The notes: generated by a model from the sequence alone, not told the origin. Shown: positions 1 through 9,792, counted from the first letter of the stretch. The stretch is DNA of 64,000 nucleotides from Kordia zhangzhouensis (GCF_001005305.1 NZ_LBMH01000010.1:1-64000), one strand, 5' to 3'. A program made the numbers and translations.

Positions 1-589
1 TTAATCGTTTGATATGTGTTCTCAGTGTTAAATTCATACGCTCAATTCTATTAGTACAATATTGAAAGCGTTTGTGAATTTCTTTTTGAATGATAGTCGG
101 GTAAATATTTAATCTGTCTGTATAAATTCTATTAGGTTGAAGTAAAAGAACTTTGTCAATTAACGGTTTGATATTTTCTTTGGTTTTTCTACCAACAAAG
201 AAATCAATCACAGAGTTTGTTTGTTGCTCAATCGCATAGGTAATCCAAGTAAAATCTTCTTTTCGTTCTATAAATGTCCATAGTTCATCAACTTCAAATT
301 TACATCCTAGTTTATTGAAATATGGAATCTTAATTTCGTTAGCGATTTTCAACATTCGTAATTGTACTGTTTTCTTTGAAATTTTCAATATTCTTGAAAT
401 ACTTCGAATACCACAACCTTCTTTTAATAAAGAAGTTATTAAACTATTAGTATGTTCAGTATATGCTTCATAAGTATATTTTAAGTGGAATTTTTTATTG
501 CACGATGTACATTTATAACGTTGTTTTCCACTTTGAAAACCATTTTTAACTGATTGACTTCTACATTTTGGACATTGTATTTTTTCCAT
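1..589 (-). CDS. IS1-family transposase, partial (3' end outside window)
   Basis: Reading leftward from the ATG at 587-589 gives 196 codons with no stop before the window edge, so the gene continues beyond base 1. The N-terminus has a zinc ribbon (Cys6, Cys9, Cys27, Cys30) followed by a helix-turn-helix region at about 45-90. The DDE catalytic triad typical of IS1 transposases is visible as Asp101 (VDELW), Asp158 (YTDRLNIY) and Glu183 (NRIERMN), with the conserved LRTHIKRL stretch after it. It is a single frame here, without the two-ORF frameshift arrangement of E. coli IS1. The element lies just downstream of the Rhs locus terminator and does not interrupt that operon. It appears intact as far as it can be seen. 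Confidence 0.9.
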   Translation of the reverse strand, partial: MEKIQCPKCRSQSVKNGFQSGKQRYKCTSCNKKFHLKYTYEAYTEHTNSLITSLLKEGCGIRSISRILKISKKTVQLRMLKIANEIKIPYFNKLGCKFEVDELWTFIERKEDFTWITYAIEQQTNSVIDFFVGRKTKENIKPLIDKVLLLQPNRIYTDRLNIYPTIIQKEIHKRFQYCTNRIERMNLTLRTHIKRL

Positions 590-678
590 GCCCTAATGTA
601 ACCCACGTAGGATTAACAATCCCTTATTTTATGGGATTTAAGAAGCGTTCGTATTTTCTAACATATCAAAGAACGAAG
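590..678. mobile_element. Outer end of the IS1-family element (boundary uncertain)
   Basis: The transposase start is followed by a short segment with overlapping inverted repeats (GGATT at 610-614, AATCC at 618-622, GGATT at 634-638). Such nested repeats would fit the terminal part of the element. The second terminus is outside the window, so neither the terminal inverted repeat nor a target duplication can be confirmed. Confidence 0.3.
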
Positions 679-716
679 AAAAACAGCAATCAACATTTGA
701 GTTAACTACTGTTTTT
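679..716 (-). terminator. Long hairpin closing the Rhs operon
   Basis: On the minus strand a 16-base arm (starting AAAAACAG) can pair with a 16-base arm (ending CTGTTTTT), with three G-U pairs, around a 6-nt loop. It lies 32 bp past the stop of the last gene of the Rhs locus. This places the operon end before the IS element. Confidence 0.6.
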
Positions 717-748
717 CAGTTATTTATAATTTAAATTAAAGTTTTGCC

Positions 749-1249
749 CTAATTTACACCATTACCGTTTGCATCATTACCCGCAAATTCAAATCCTTTT
801 CTGAATGGATTATAATCTTTTGGTAAATAAGGGTCAATTTTTAAAATAAATTGCCACATTTCAGGAGTAATTTGATATGTATCTATTATCTTTTGTTCTT
901 TATACATAACCTCAAATCTTGGAGCGTCAAGAATTACTTCTAAATTTATTTTTGGTTTTTTTTCATAAGATTCCATTTGTTCTTTTAAAGAGTTTAAAAT
1001 TTCATCAGAATTTATAAAAAATTCTTTTTCTAAATAAATACTATCAAGAACTAGATCGTTCTTATAATAATCAGCAGGTTGTTTAAAAGCAAAAGAGTTT
1101 CCATTTTGATTTATATAAATACCAGCAACATGATAACCATTCCTGTAAAATATTTTATAGTCATAGCTTTCATTAACTTTTTCAGTATTCTTGTTATTAC
1201 AAGAAAATAAAATAACTGTAAAAAATAAAACAAACTTGATTTTTTTCAT
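749..1249 (-). CDS. Small lipoprotein, candidate immunity protein for the Rhs toxin
   Basis: This 166-residue protein begins with a lipoprotein signal: a Lys-rich n-region, a hydrophobic stretch and a lipobox ending at Cys17 (LFSC). It should therefore be anchored in a membrane facing the periplasm or the cell surface. I do not recognise the mature domain; it is charged and rich in Tyr, Lys and Asn with no visible catalytic motif. Its start codon is separated from the stop of the upstream Rhs gene by 1 nt, so the two are very likely translationally coupled. Genes placed directly after the variable toxin tip of Rhs proteins commonly encode the cognate immunity factor. On position alone, this is the best candidate to neutralise the zincin-like tip. 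No homology evidence is available here, and a plain accessory lipoprotein remains possible. Confidence 0.8.
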   Translation of the reverse strand: MKKIKFVLFFTVILFSCNNKNTEKVNESYDYKIFYRNGYHVAGIYINQNGNSFAFKQPADYYKNDLVLDSIYLEKEFFINSDEILNSLKEQMESYEKKPKINLEVILDAPRFEVMYKEQKIIDTYQITPEMWQFILKIDPYLPKDYNPFRKGFEFAGNDANGNGVN

Positions 1250-1250
1250 T

Positions 1251-4200
1251 CTAATTCTTTTTTTTGTTTTTCTGAAACGTAGTATGATAATTAACTCTCT
1301 TTCTTTTTCCTTGTTCTTTTCTCAAAGTATTTTCTGAAGGATAGACTATGCCTTTTTTTGATATTCTTCTAAAATCGACAAATATATTTACAGCTTCTTC
1401 GATCGGAATAATTTCTACTCGATTAACACCTTCAGGATCTGTGTAATAAATTGATTGATTTTTTCCTCTTTTAGACTCTCCTTTCATTTGAGCAAACGCA
1501 TGTCCTAATTCATGATTCATCATATCAGTATCTGTCAATTCTTCTCTAATTGTAGCACCTCCATTGAAATCTTGAGAGAAAATATCGTGTCCGAAGCCTA
1601 AACTTATTGTAACATTTCCTCCAATACCATTATAAAAATTTGGATCATCCTCGTCTACTCCTTTAGAAGAACCAGAAGAAGCTCCAATCTGTCCAACATT
1701 AGTTTCTTCATCTCTATTCATATTAATGGTTAATTGTTTTTTATCTCCTATAATACTTCTAAGTAAATTTGTACCTACTGTTTTATCTCCTTTTCCTTTC
1801 TTATCAATAATAACCCTTCCCGTTTTTTTATCATATTTCAATTTATCATCAGTTATTTCACTTAGAGCTGATAAAATCTGATTTATCTCTTGTTGACTTA
1901 ATTCTCTATCATTAATTGTATTTCTACCCAGAAGTATTTCTTTTCCATTTGGATCTAAAAGAAAAATTGGATTATTAGCTACATAAACATAAGGAGATAC
2001 AGGAGAATATTTCTCTGCATAGATATCTACATTTATCCATCTTCCTAAAGAAGCATCATAATTCCTCCAACCATAATCACTCCAACTCAGACTTAATTCA
2101 TTCTGTTCTTCCTTACCATTGTATCCATACTGATGATCCCTTCCAATAATTCCGTTATTATACCCTTTATGTTTGAGTCCAAATGGATAATAATGATTTT
2201 CTTCTTTGATTTCAGTTAATGGATCAATAGTTCCATTTTCATCAAGGTCTTCATAAGAGAGACGAATATTTCCTAAATGGTCTTTGTACTGATAAGTATA
2301 ATTATATCCAAGAATTTTGCCTGGTTTTCCAGGATCAAACTCTGGTTCTATATACCCTTCTTCACTGTTAAAGAACGTAAGCGATACAGCAGATTGCGCA
2401 CTTTGCTTGTTGTACACATAGCTGCCTGCATAATAGGTGTGTTGTGTGCTAGAGAGACTGCTATTATTTACAATCTTTTCTTGCTTTACACCACTCGCAT
2501 CGTAAATGTAAGAAATTGTACTTTCATTATCAAATGTAATTTGCACAGGAAGATTTAAGTGGTTATAGCTAATAGATGTAATCCCTTTGTTTTTATCGGT
2601 TACCATATTTCCATTGACATCGTAGCTGTAATCATTACCTACGGTGTTCCCATCTTTAAATCCAAAGTCTACACCACTGGCATCACTCACACTCAAGAGC
2701 TGATTGCCTTGATAGGTATAACTTAAATTATCCATATCTCCGAATACTGTTGCCGCCTGATCAGTGTGTCCCGTACGAAGCAAGCCTTCAATGTTTCCAT
2801 TGAGATCGTAGCTAAGGGATTTTAAATCGTAGTTTCCTGTATTACTAATTCCTTCGGTGATTCGATTCAGCGCATCGTAGTCATACACATAGCTTTTTAA
2901 AGAGCTATCTTGTCCTTTGGTCTTCCAAAGGGTACTACTGATATTTCCATTGAATAACTGCTTGGCCGGGTCTGCAATATCATTATAGGTAAGTGCAAAA
3001 CTAAATAGGTCATTGCCTTGGGTATTTACATCATTGATTCCTTTGAGCCATCCACGAACGTTGTAGGTATAATCCACCTCTTGTAATTCACTCTCTAGAT
3101 CCACAAGAACCAGGTCACTAATCTGACTATCGGTACTAAACATCGACACGTCTCCTAGTAATGGTGCGCCGTTATCTACAGTATCTGAAATATAAATCGT
3201 TTGATTGTTTTGCAGATAGTAAATTTGATTTCCTCGACGCTCTACCTTAAAGTTATCTCCTGCATAATAGGTGGCTACATCCCAAATCACACTGCCATTA
3301 TCTCGAATATGTACTTCCGCAGCTGAATTGGTATAGATGGCATATTTGATACTTGTATAATTACTATCGCCTACCACATCAGAGAGTCCCACCATCATTG
3401 TTTTGTTAGCTTGTGTAACATTATAGCTTACATAGCCATCCCCTGAGATTGTTGTAGCGGTAGAAACGCCTCCGTTCCATGCATTAACTGATGTTTTGGT
3501 AAGCAACTCCTTGTTTTGACTTACATTGACCAAGTTGCTATACGTGCTGATACTTGGTAAGCTTCCTCCAACTTGTTTTTGAGTTAATTGTCCTAACTCA
3601 TCATAATGATTTCTAGCAATGAGCTCTTTTGCATCTGTATTAATCTGTTTGGTCTGATAGAGCAGTCGATTGTTTGTATCATAGACATACTCATCATAGC
3701 TTACCACAGGATCATTCCCTGACTTTTTATGAGTAGTATGGGTTTTAAGTACTTTCCCTGTAAAATCCAACAGACTACTTACCGCATCACTGGTATTTAA
3801 ATAATCATTTGTAGAACTACCATGAATTACACGTCCTTTTTCATCGTAATAGGATACAGAACTAATCCAATTGTTTGTACCTAATACACGTACCTTACCT
3901 CCCGTAGCCAATCCTTTGACATTGGAAGTAAAATCTTGTCCCAGCACTGAATAGCCGATATATACATTTTCAATAGCGGTATTAGGATCATAGAATACTC
4001 CATCGCCCACTAAAGGTCCCATAAAGCTAGTAGTCATTGAGAAAAAGGTAGTTCCGTTTTGTTTGAATAAAATTTGATTGCCTGCGCGCTCTACTCTAAA
4101 AGTATCGCCAATAGCACAGTAAATCACAGGAATGGATTGAAGCACTCCGTCTTTATAGACACGCACTCGTTTATCGGTTCCATATCCTGTGTAGATTGCG

Positions 4201-6386
4201 TAATCGATACTGTCGTAATGAATATCACTGGCCGTTGCCTCATCGGTGAGTCCTACCATCACACGCTGATTATCGGTTTGAGTAATGGTATACTGAATAT
4301 AGCCGTCGCCTTCGATCGCTCCTTGGGTATCGAACCCTGAATTTGTCCAAGAGGCGCCCAGACCGCTGGTTTTTTGGTGAGTCACTCCTGTAGCAGTTAC
4401 TCCAGTGCTTCCATTGAAATTATAATTTGCTTCATAGGAGTTTCCAGTGTCCCAATTGTAGTCATCGTAATAGCTAACGGTAAGCACCTCTATATTGACA
4501 CTTGGAAAGATTCCATTGCTGTAATACACGCTCGTATCTCCAATTAGCATAGCACTCTGAGATTTACTCTCAAACAGGGTTGTATTAGCATCCACATATC
4601 CTTGCATAGACACTCTATCTGGATTTAAGCTCTCAGGTACAGTATAGATTCCTGTATAGACCACACGTCCAAGACCATCATATTTGGTAAAAAGCCATTT
4701 GCTCTGAAGAGCCAAATTGGCATCTTGCGTCAGTACAGGTCTGTCAAGGGCATCATACACAATATATTCCCATCCTTTGGCAGGAATCTTTTTTTCAATC
4801 AGCCTATTTCTATGGTCATACTTATACTGATAACAAAGCTGGTCAAGTTCTGTGGTGCCAATAGTAGTTTTATCAGAAGCTTCTGGTGATAACACATAGG
4901 TTAGATTGCCAAAATCATCATAAATATAATAGGTATCTAACTGCTCAGTGCCGTTATAGGTACGTTTTAAAAGTACTTGTCCCGATTTATTTTTAAATTC
5001 CTCTGTGGTGTGGTCAGTCGCATAAGTTTGACTTGGCTTCCAATTCTCATCTTTGGTTATAGTTTTAAATAAAACATCAGAAGGGTAGAGTCCGTTGGAT
5101 ACTAGCTGAATTTCTTCTGGTTGACCAAATGGATGGGTTACATCATAGCGTTTGACAGCATCTAACGAAGAATCGTTTAGATCATATTCCATTTTGATGG
5201 TGTGGTTGAATTCTAATGACCAATCTTTTCCTGGAGCAGCTACTTGAGTGGGACGATCCGCTATGTCAAATATTTGAGTGCTGTAAGATGGATAAATTAG
5301 CCCATTCTCAGGAGCATTTTCTATGAGATTATCAATTAAAGTCTGCGGGGCACCAGATAGATTTGAAAGCGATTGTAACATTGTCAGCCCACCATTTCCA
5401 GTGGTAAAACTGCCTACTTCATTAGGATATTTATTGTGATAGAATTGTTGTTGCTGTTTGATTTCTTCATTGATATCAGGATCAATGGCTGGGTCACTTC
5501 CTATAACCCTATAACTAAAGTTTCCTCCAACTTGGTTATCGACGTACGGTAAAAATGTGGTCGCTGCTCTTCCATAATTATCATAGGAAATAATGGTTTT
5601 AATATCTCTTCCATCAGGAGACTGCCCAATAGCCACTTGCATCTGTGCTCGTCCCATCCCATCAAAATAGGTTACTTGCTCTATTTTATCTTGGCTTGGG
5701 ATAGTTCCATTTGTCAGTTCTAATACTTTATAAGGTTTTTGATAGGCGATGCTGTGAACATAATTCTTGTTTTGATTGATACTTGTCTGATCTGTGGTAT
5801 CAGGACAGCCATTGTACTGTCCAAAGGTATCCACACACCAGTCTCCTGCATTGGTAACATATCCCGCAGGAGAAGAACCACTACACGACATGATTACATC
5901 ATTGATATCTCCAAAGCCATCGTTATCAATATCTCTGTAATAAAGAGTAGATTGGTTTAGACTTGCACTACTGTCATCACAGTCTAATTGCAAATACGAA
6001 AAGTTTTGCAATACTGCATTCTCGTCAATGACAACTGCTCCTGCCGAAGGCTGAGTACATTGTTGAATAATGGCATTGATTACGACAAAACCATCACCAT
6101 CACCATCTGTAAAAGTAGCCCAATTGGTATTAGGATTAATTCCTGCATCGGTATCATCACAATCGGTGTTATCACATACAATTTTATTGGACTGAGTAAA
6201 TACGTAGGTCATCTTGACTGGTGCACTACTCATATCAAATAAATTATTCGGATCCCCATAACCATCCCCATCAAGATCGTAGTAATATTGCGTGCAATTC
6301 ACTACAGTAAATGGTGGTGTTTGTCCTTGTACTGTTGTCAAAAATCCAACAGTAATAAGTAGAAGTATATATAAACGTGTTTTCAT
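1251..6386 (-). CDS. Secreted Rhs/YD-repeat protein with C-terminal zincin-like toxin tip
   Basis: This 1711-residue protein has a Sec signal peptide (about 1-22). It is followed by Asp/Gly-rich DxDGDG(Y/F)GD and DCDD motifs (about 35-175) resembling calcium- or metal-binding thrombospondin-3/MopE-type repeats. A DUF6443-type entry region starts near residue 205, then come many YD repeats. The Rhs-associated core lies at about 1380-1484 (DHLGNIRLSY, YYPFGL, YGYNGKE, DPNGKE). The last 227 residues are unrelated to the shell and hold HELGH at 1625-1629, the zinc site of zincin peptidases; the arrangement recalls the M91 (NleD-like) effector peptidases found as Rhs tips. The tip-coding DNA looks more AT-rich than the shell: 18 G/C in 60 bases at 1321-1380 against 25 in 60 at 3001-3060. 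There is no T9SS sorting domain, so the route out of the cell is unclear. The upstream YD-repeat gene and downstream lipoprotein gene are within 5 nt. Confidence 0.9.
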   Translation of the reverse strand: MKTRLYILLLITVGFLTTVQGQTPPFTVVNCTQYYYDLDGDGYGDPNNLFDMSSAPVKMTYVFTQSNKIVCDNTDCDDTDAGINPNTNWATFTDGDGDGFVVINAIIQQCTQPSAGAVVIDENAVLQNFSYLQLDCDDSSASLNQSTLYYRDIDNDGFGDINDVIMSCSGSSPAGYVTNAGDWCVDTFGQYNGCPDTTDQTSINQNKNYVHSIAYQKPYKVLELTNGTIPSQDKIEQVTYFDGMGRAQMQVAIGQSPDGRDIKTIISYDNYGRAATTFLPYVDNQVGGNFSYRVIGSDPAIDPDINEEIKQQQQFYHNKYPNEVGSFTTGNGGLTMLQSLSNLSGAPQTLIDNLIENAPENGLIYPSYSTQIFDIADRPTQVAAPGKDWSLEFNHTIKMEYDLNDSSLDAVKRYDVTHPFGQPEEIQLVSNGLYPSDVLFKTITKDENWKPSQTYATDHTTEEFKNKSGQVLLKRTYNGTEQLDTYYIYDDFGNLTYVLSPEASDKTTIGTTELDQLCYQYKYDHRNRLIEKKIPAKGWEYIVYDALDRPVLTQDANLALQSKWLFTKYDGLGRVVYTGIYTVPESLNPDRVSMQGYVDANTTLFESKSQSAMLIGDTSVYYSNGIFPSVNIEVLTVSYYDDYNWDTGNSYEANYNFNGSTGVTATGVTHQKTSGLGASWTNSGFDTQGAIEGDGYIQYTITQTDNQRVMVGLTDEATASDIHYDSIDYAIYTGYGTDKRVRVYKDGVLQSIPVIYCAIGDTFRVERAGNQILFKQNGTTFFSMTTSFMGPLVGDGVFYDPNTAIENVYIGYSVLGQDFTSNVKGLATGGKVRVLGTNNWISSVSYYDEKGRVIHGSSTNDYLNTSDAVSSLLDFTGKVLKTHTTHKKSGNDPVVSYDEYVYDTNNRLLYQTKQINTDAKELIARNHYDELGQLTQKQVGGSLPSISTYSNLVNVSQNKELLTKTSVNAWNGGVSTATTISGDGYVSYNVTQANKTMMVGLSDVVGDSNYTSIKYAIYTNSAAEVHIRDNGSVIWDVATYYAGDNFKVERRGNQIYYLQNNQTIYISDTVDNGAPLLGDVSMFSTDSQISDLVLVDLESELQEVDYTYNVRGWLKGINDVNTQGNDLFSFALTYNDIADPAKQLFNGNISSTLWKTKGQDSSLKSYVYDYDALNRITEGISNTGNYDLKSLSYDLNGNIEGLLRTGHTDQAATVFGDMDNLSYTYQGNQLLSVSDASGVDFGFKDGNTVGNDYSYDVNGNMVTDKNKGITSISYNHLNLPVQITFDNESTISYIYDASGVKQEKIVNNSSLSSTQHTYYAGSYVYNKQSAQSAVSLTFFNSEEGYIEPEFDPGKPGKILGYNYTYQYKDHLGNIRLSYEDLDENGTIDPLTEIKEENHYYPFGLKHKGYNNGIIGRDHQYGYNGKEEQNELSLSWSDYGWRNYDASLGRWINVDIYAEKYSPVSPYVYVANNPIFLLDPNGKEILLGRNTINDRELSQQEINQILSALSEITDDKLKYDKKTGRVIIDKKGKGDKTVGTNLLRSIIGDKKQLTINMNRDEETNVGQIGASSGSSKGVDEDDPNFYNGIGGNVTISLGFGHDIFSQDFNGGATIREELTDTDMMNHELGHAFAQMKGESKRGKNQSIYYTDPEGVNRVEIIPIEEAVNIFVDFRRISKKGIVYPSENTLRKEQGKRKRVNYHTTFQKNKKKN

Positions 6387-6390
6387 CTTC

Positions 6391-9300
6391 TTAGTTGTTT
6401 TTGTAGTGATAGTTATTCTGACTTAGTACATTTCCATCGTGGTCTAATACATATTGTAAACGCCCCATAGTATCGTATTGATAGTAGATGTTTCTTCCTC
6501 TAGGATCAATGCTTTGAGTCATTCCAATCATTGGTTCAAATACATACGTAGTTACCATGGCATTGGGTAGTCCTGCTCGAAGCGCATCTAGTGTATTAGT
6601 TAGGGTAGTATCTGTAAGATTTTGAATGGTAGTCTCATCTACAATTGAGGCTATTTCTGTATAAGTGGCGTTTTCAATCTTAGCTACTGGATAGTTATAA
6701 TTGTACCCCCATAGATAGGTGATATGCGTACCATCAGTCTTAGACACTTCACGTACTTGTCCATATTTGTTATACCCATGGTAGGTTACACGCTCCTCTA
6801 GCGCATTGGTTTTCTTGGCTGCTGACATGGATTGTAATAATAGATTAGTTGGATTATTTACAGGATCACTTCCTGTGAAACTTGCATAGGTAGTCACCGC
6901 AGTCATCATCAGTTCACTATCCTTATACTGTTTGGTGTTTAGAGGAACGTTCAGCCTGTTTTCAGCTAATAACTGAGTGTGATTTTCCTCATACGGATAG
7001 CGAATAATCGTTTCATATGTATCTCCTTTACTGTCCGTGGTAACAGTTCGTGTTGGATTGTGATGAGAAGGGATGCTTTCATAAAACATATTTGTCTGAC
7101 TTGTCAGCTCTTTTACCCCTTCTTTAGAAATTACCTTTTGACTACTCGTTAAGAGTTCTCCTGGCCATAGTTTGTATAAATTACGTCCCAAGTCACAATT
7201 CCCGCCGTTCATACAGGTTTGAATTGCACCTAAATTCTCAACACTATAACGTTCTGCGCGATAGTTCCCATCAATTTTTAGTCCCCATATTTCTAGTTTA
7301 TCTCCCGTTCCGTCTCCTTCCAAAATCATATATCCAGTATCAGAGATACTTTTACCGACAATTTCTTCTCGAAGGATTCTTCCAGGAATCCAGTTAAATG
7401 CATAAGGAGCTCCAGGGAAGGCTATACTATAATCTCCTTGATCTGGAAAATATGAGTAGCTACGAGTAATTTCCCTTGATTCATCACTGGTAGTGCTTAA
7501 AGTGCTATATCCTGTCTCTACAGCTACTTGGTGAATTTTCTCCTTCACATTTCGATACCCCATATATCCCGATTGAGTGGTGATAAGAGGTATCCAACTT
7601 TGAGATACAAGTTTTTGAATGACATTACTCCCTGATGAAGACATTGCAAAGTATTCTGGCATACTTAAAACATACCCTCCATGATACTCAAAGCTCTTGT
7701 AAGAGGTCAGTTTGGTTTTATCGTAGGTTTTGATGGCTTGAACTCGGAGTCCGCCAAAATAATCAAAGTACAAGTCTGGATCAGGTGGATTGGTATTTTC
7801 ATCAAACCATTTTACAGTAGCTTCACTGTAATGTTCTATTAGACTATAATTGTCATTAGTAGAAGTAATTTCTATCTCAATTTTATAGGTACCCCCCATA
7901 AAAAGGTCTATAAAACCTGATTCCCATATAGACGCTGTATGGAGTAATCCTCCTGTATCGTTGTTGTAGATTTTTAGATACATATCGTTACACACATTGT
8001 CTACACCTGTATAAAAGCTATCTACATTATCACAGCGATTTGAGAAGCCCGTGTAGCTTACTTGCGTTTTGTTACTTGCTCCTACAACAGGTTTAGCATC
8101 ATTGGAAATAGTAAATGTATCATAAAACTTATACGTAGTGGTGTTTCCATTTTCTGAGATGCTATGAGCATTGGTAGGAAGTGCAGATAATGAAATCGAA
8201 TTTTCTAAATATGGAGGAATATCTAAATCTTTGATATCTCCTCGGTTATTTTCGTATGATAATTTAGTAACACCACCTTCTGGATAGGTAATCTTGTTAA
8301 GAATGTATGCGTCACTGTATAACGGATTGGCTTCTCTATTTGCGCCACCTCCAAAAGATAATTCATCTGGAATATCAATCAAGGTAGTATTTCCTGAAGC
8401 ACCATTGTAATACCCCCAATGATCTTGTTCATAAGAACGCTTGTGTGGTAGAGCTACTGAAGTATTATAGTCAAACTTATAACTGTAATCCTTGGTTGAA
8501 TCATATCCTTGATACATTCCTTGGAAAATTACTTCTTTTAAATATAGTCGTTTATTAATAAAACTATCCCCTGTAATAGTTGTATTGCTACTTCCTCCTA
8601 TAAATTCAGGCTCACTACTTGGTGTGCTGACAAAATAGTCATGTACAAGCTTTATACGTTGTAATTCCTCATTTTGATTATTGAATACTTTTATAAATTC
8701 CAAACGTTGTTTGGGACTCTGCATATCTAATCGATCACTGGTAGCTCTTACAAATTCTACATAACCTTTACTACTTGTAATCTTTGTAAGTATTTTATAA
8801 TTTCTTTTGGTAATGGTGTAATTAGCAATGTGTTCATTTACGCTCTGCGTTCCATCGTGAATGATCTGTGCCTCTGAAGTTTTATCAGTTGTAATATCAT
8901 TGTAAGCAGCCGTTTCATACCCTGCTAGTATTGGTCGTTCATACTCCAAGGTGATCACATCTCCGTTAGGACTGGTGACTTTTACTAAATTCCAAGTCTC
9001 AATGTATGAATGTGCATCACCACCATCTAAAGGAATTTCAAACTGTCCGTTTTTCTTTTGAAATGTTTCCGAACTTTGATAGGAATTTCCTTCTTCAAAC
9101 TCATAAATAATTCCATTGGTATCTGTAATTTTCCACCCTGTGATGATCCCATTGGTGTCAAAGGTAGGAACAATATTTACATTCTCATTCGGGAACTGCA
9201 CGATCTCACCTTTAGGATTTACTTGTCTTTTTTGATTGAACATAAAGCGTCCCGATTGACCAAACATGTTGTAATTAAAGTCATCTGGCTCATAGTCGTA

Positions 9301-9792
9301 TCTGTTAGAAACAGCCACATTATCTGTGTAATAGCTACAAGAATAGGTGTAGTTGTTTGGATTATAAACAGGCGGGTCTCCACTCTCTGGATTACATGCC
9401 TGTTTTACAATGGCTACTGTATAAGGATTGTGAACAAAGCCATAGGTTGAATCATCAGGATAGCCGCGTACAGTACGGGTAATTTGTCCTCCTGCTGAGA
9501 GGCTCCAACCTAGTCCGACCCAACTTGCCTCTTCATTCACGCGGTATCCACCTGCGTGATACGATAAATTAATAGGTGCTGATAGCTCTCTTCCCTGAAG
9601 AGTGTAAATAGGTACCCCAATGTTAGGAATCCCGTTGTAGTGAGAAACTGGCACTTCACTATACCGTAATAGGGAAGCTACTTCTGGAGCTTGAGGAATA
9701 ATCACTGGAGTTTTGTAGTCTGTAATACTTATCTGAGAAAAAAGAGATAAGTAACAAAAAAACATACTCAGCAATGCAATAACGTTTTTCAT
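6391..9792 (-). CDS. Secreted YD-repeat protein, SpvB/TcB-like first half of the Rhs pair
   Basis: The protein has 1133 residues with a Sec signal peptide ending near residue 20 (YLSLFSQ). The region after it (about 35-110) has the pattern of SpvB/TcB-type shell N-termini: promise of a substrate-free beta-sheet entry (NLSYHAGGYRVNEEASWVGL) and a GWSLSAGG motif. YD-type repeats follow, clearest at the C-terminus (YDTMGRLQYVLDHDGN), where the protein stops without an Rhs core or toxin tip. It ends 4 nt before the start of the tipped Rhs protein, so the two are co-translated. By analogy with Tc toxins, where a B protein and a C protein join to form one YD-repeat cocoon, this may be the B-like half. 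That structural pairing is inference; the family assignment as a secreted YD-repeat protein is firm. Confidence 0.88.
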   Translation of the reverse strand: MKNVIALLSMFFCYLSLFSQISITDYKTPVIIPQAPEVASLLRYSEVPVSHYNGIPNIGVPIYTLQGRELSAPINLSYHAGGYRVNEEASWVGLGWSLSAGGQITRTVRGYPDDSTYGFVHNPYTVAIVKQACNPESGDPPVYNPNNYTYSCSYYTDNVAVSNRYDYEPDDFNYNMFGQSGRFMFNQKRQVNPKGEIVQFPNENVNIVPTFDTNGIITGWKITDTNGIIYEFEEGNSYQSSETFQKKNGQFEIPLDGGDAHSYIETWNLVKVTSPNGDVITLEYERPILAGYETAAYNDITTDKTSEAQIIHDGTQSVNEHIANYTITKRNYKILTKITSSKGYVEFVRATSDRLDMQSPKQRLEFIKVFNNQNEELQRIKLVHDYFVSTPSSEPEFIGGSSNTTITGDSFINKRLYLKEVIFQGMYQGYDSTKDYSYKFDYNTSVALPHKRSYEQDHWGYYNGASGNTTLIDIPDELSFGGGANREANPLYSDAYILNKITYPEGGVTKLSYENNRGDIKDLDIPPYLENSISLSALPTNAHSISENGNTTTYKFYDTFTISNDAKPVVGASNKTQVSYTGFSNRCDNVDSFYTGVDNVCNDMYLKIYNNDTGGLLHTASIWESGFIDLFMGGTYKIEIEITSTNDNYSLIEHYSEATVKWFDENTNPPDPDLYFDYFGGLRVQAIKTYDKTKLTSYKSFEYHGGYVLSMPEYFAMSSSGSNVIQKLVSQSWIPLITTQSGYMGYRNVKEKIHQVAVETGYSTLSTTSDESREITRSYSYFPDQGDYSIAFPGAPYAFNWIPGRILREEIVGKSISDTGYMILEGDGTGDKLEIWGLKIDGNYRAERYSVENLGAIQTCMNGGNCDLGRNLYKLWPGELLTSSQKVISKEGVKELTSQTNMFYESIPSHHNPTRTVTTDSKGDTYETIIRYPYEENHTQLLAENRLNVPLNTKQYKDSELMMTAVTTYASFTGSDPVNNPTNLLLQSMSAAKKTNALEERVTYHGYNKYGQVREVSKTDGTHITYLWGYNYNYPVAKIENATYTEIASIVDETTIQNLTDTTLTNTLDALRAGLPNAMVTTYVFEPMIGMTQSIDPRGRNIYYQYDTMGRLQYVLDHDGNVLSQNNYHYKNN

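Noticed and set aside
610-638. GGATT/AATCC/GGATT repeats as the terminal inverted repeat of the IS
   Set aside because: The other end of the element is outside the window, so terminal repeats cannot be assigned; reported only as an uncertain boundary.
2277-6242. Several open frames of 70-95 codons on the plus strand inside the Rhs gene
   Set aside because: They lie antisense to a long, clearly coding gene, have unlikely compositions (Ile/Cys/Arg-rich) and no promoter or family pattern.
9058-9450. A 130-codon plus-strand frame opposite the first YD-repeat gene
   Set aside because: It is complementary to conserved YD-repeat protein sequence and has no recognisable features.
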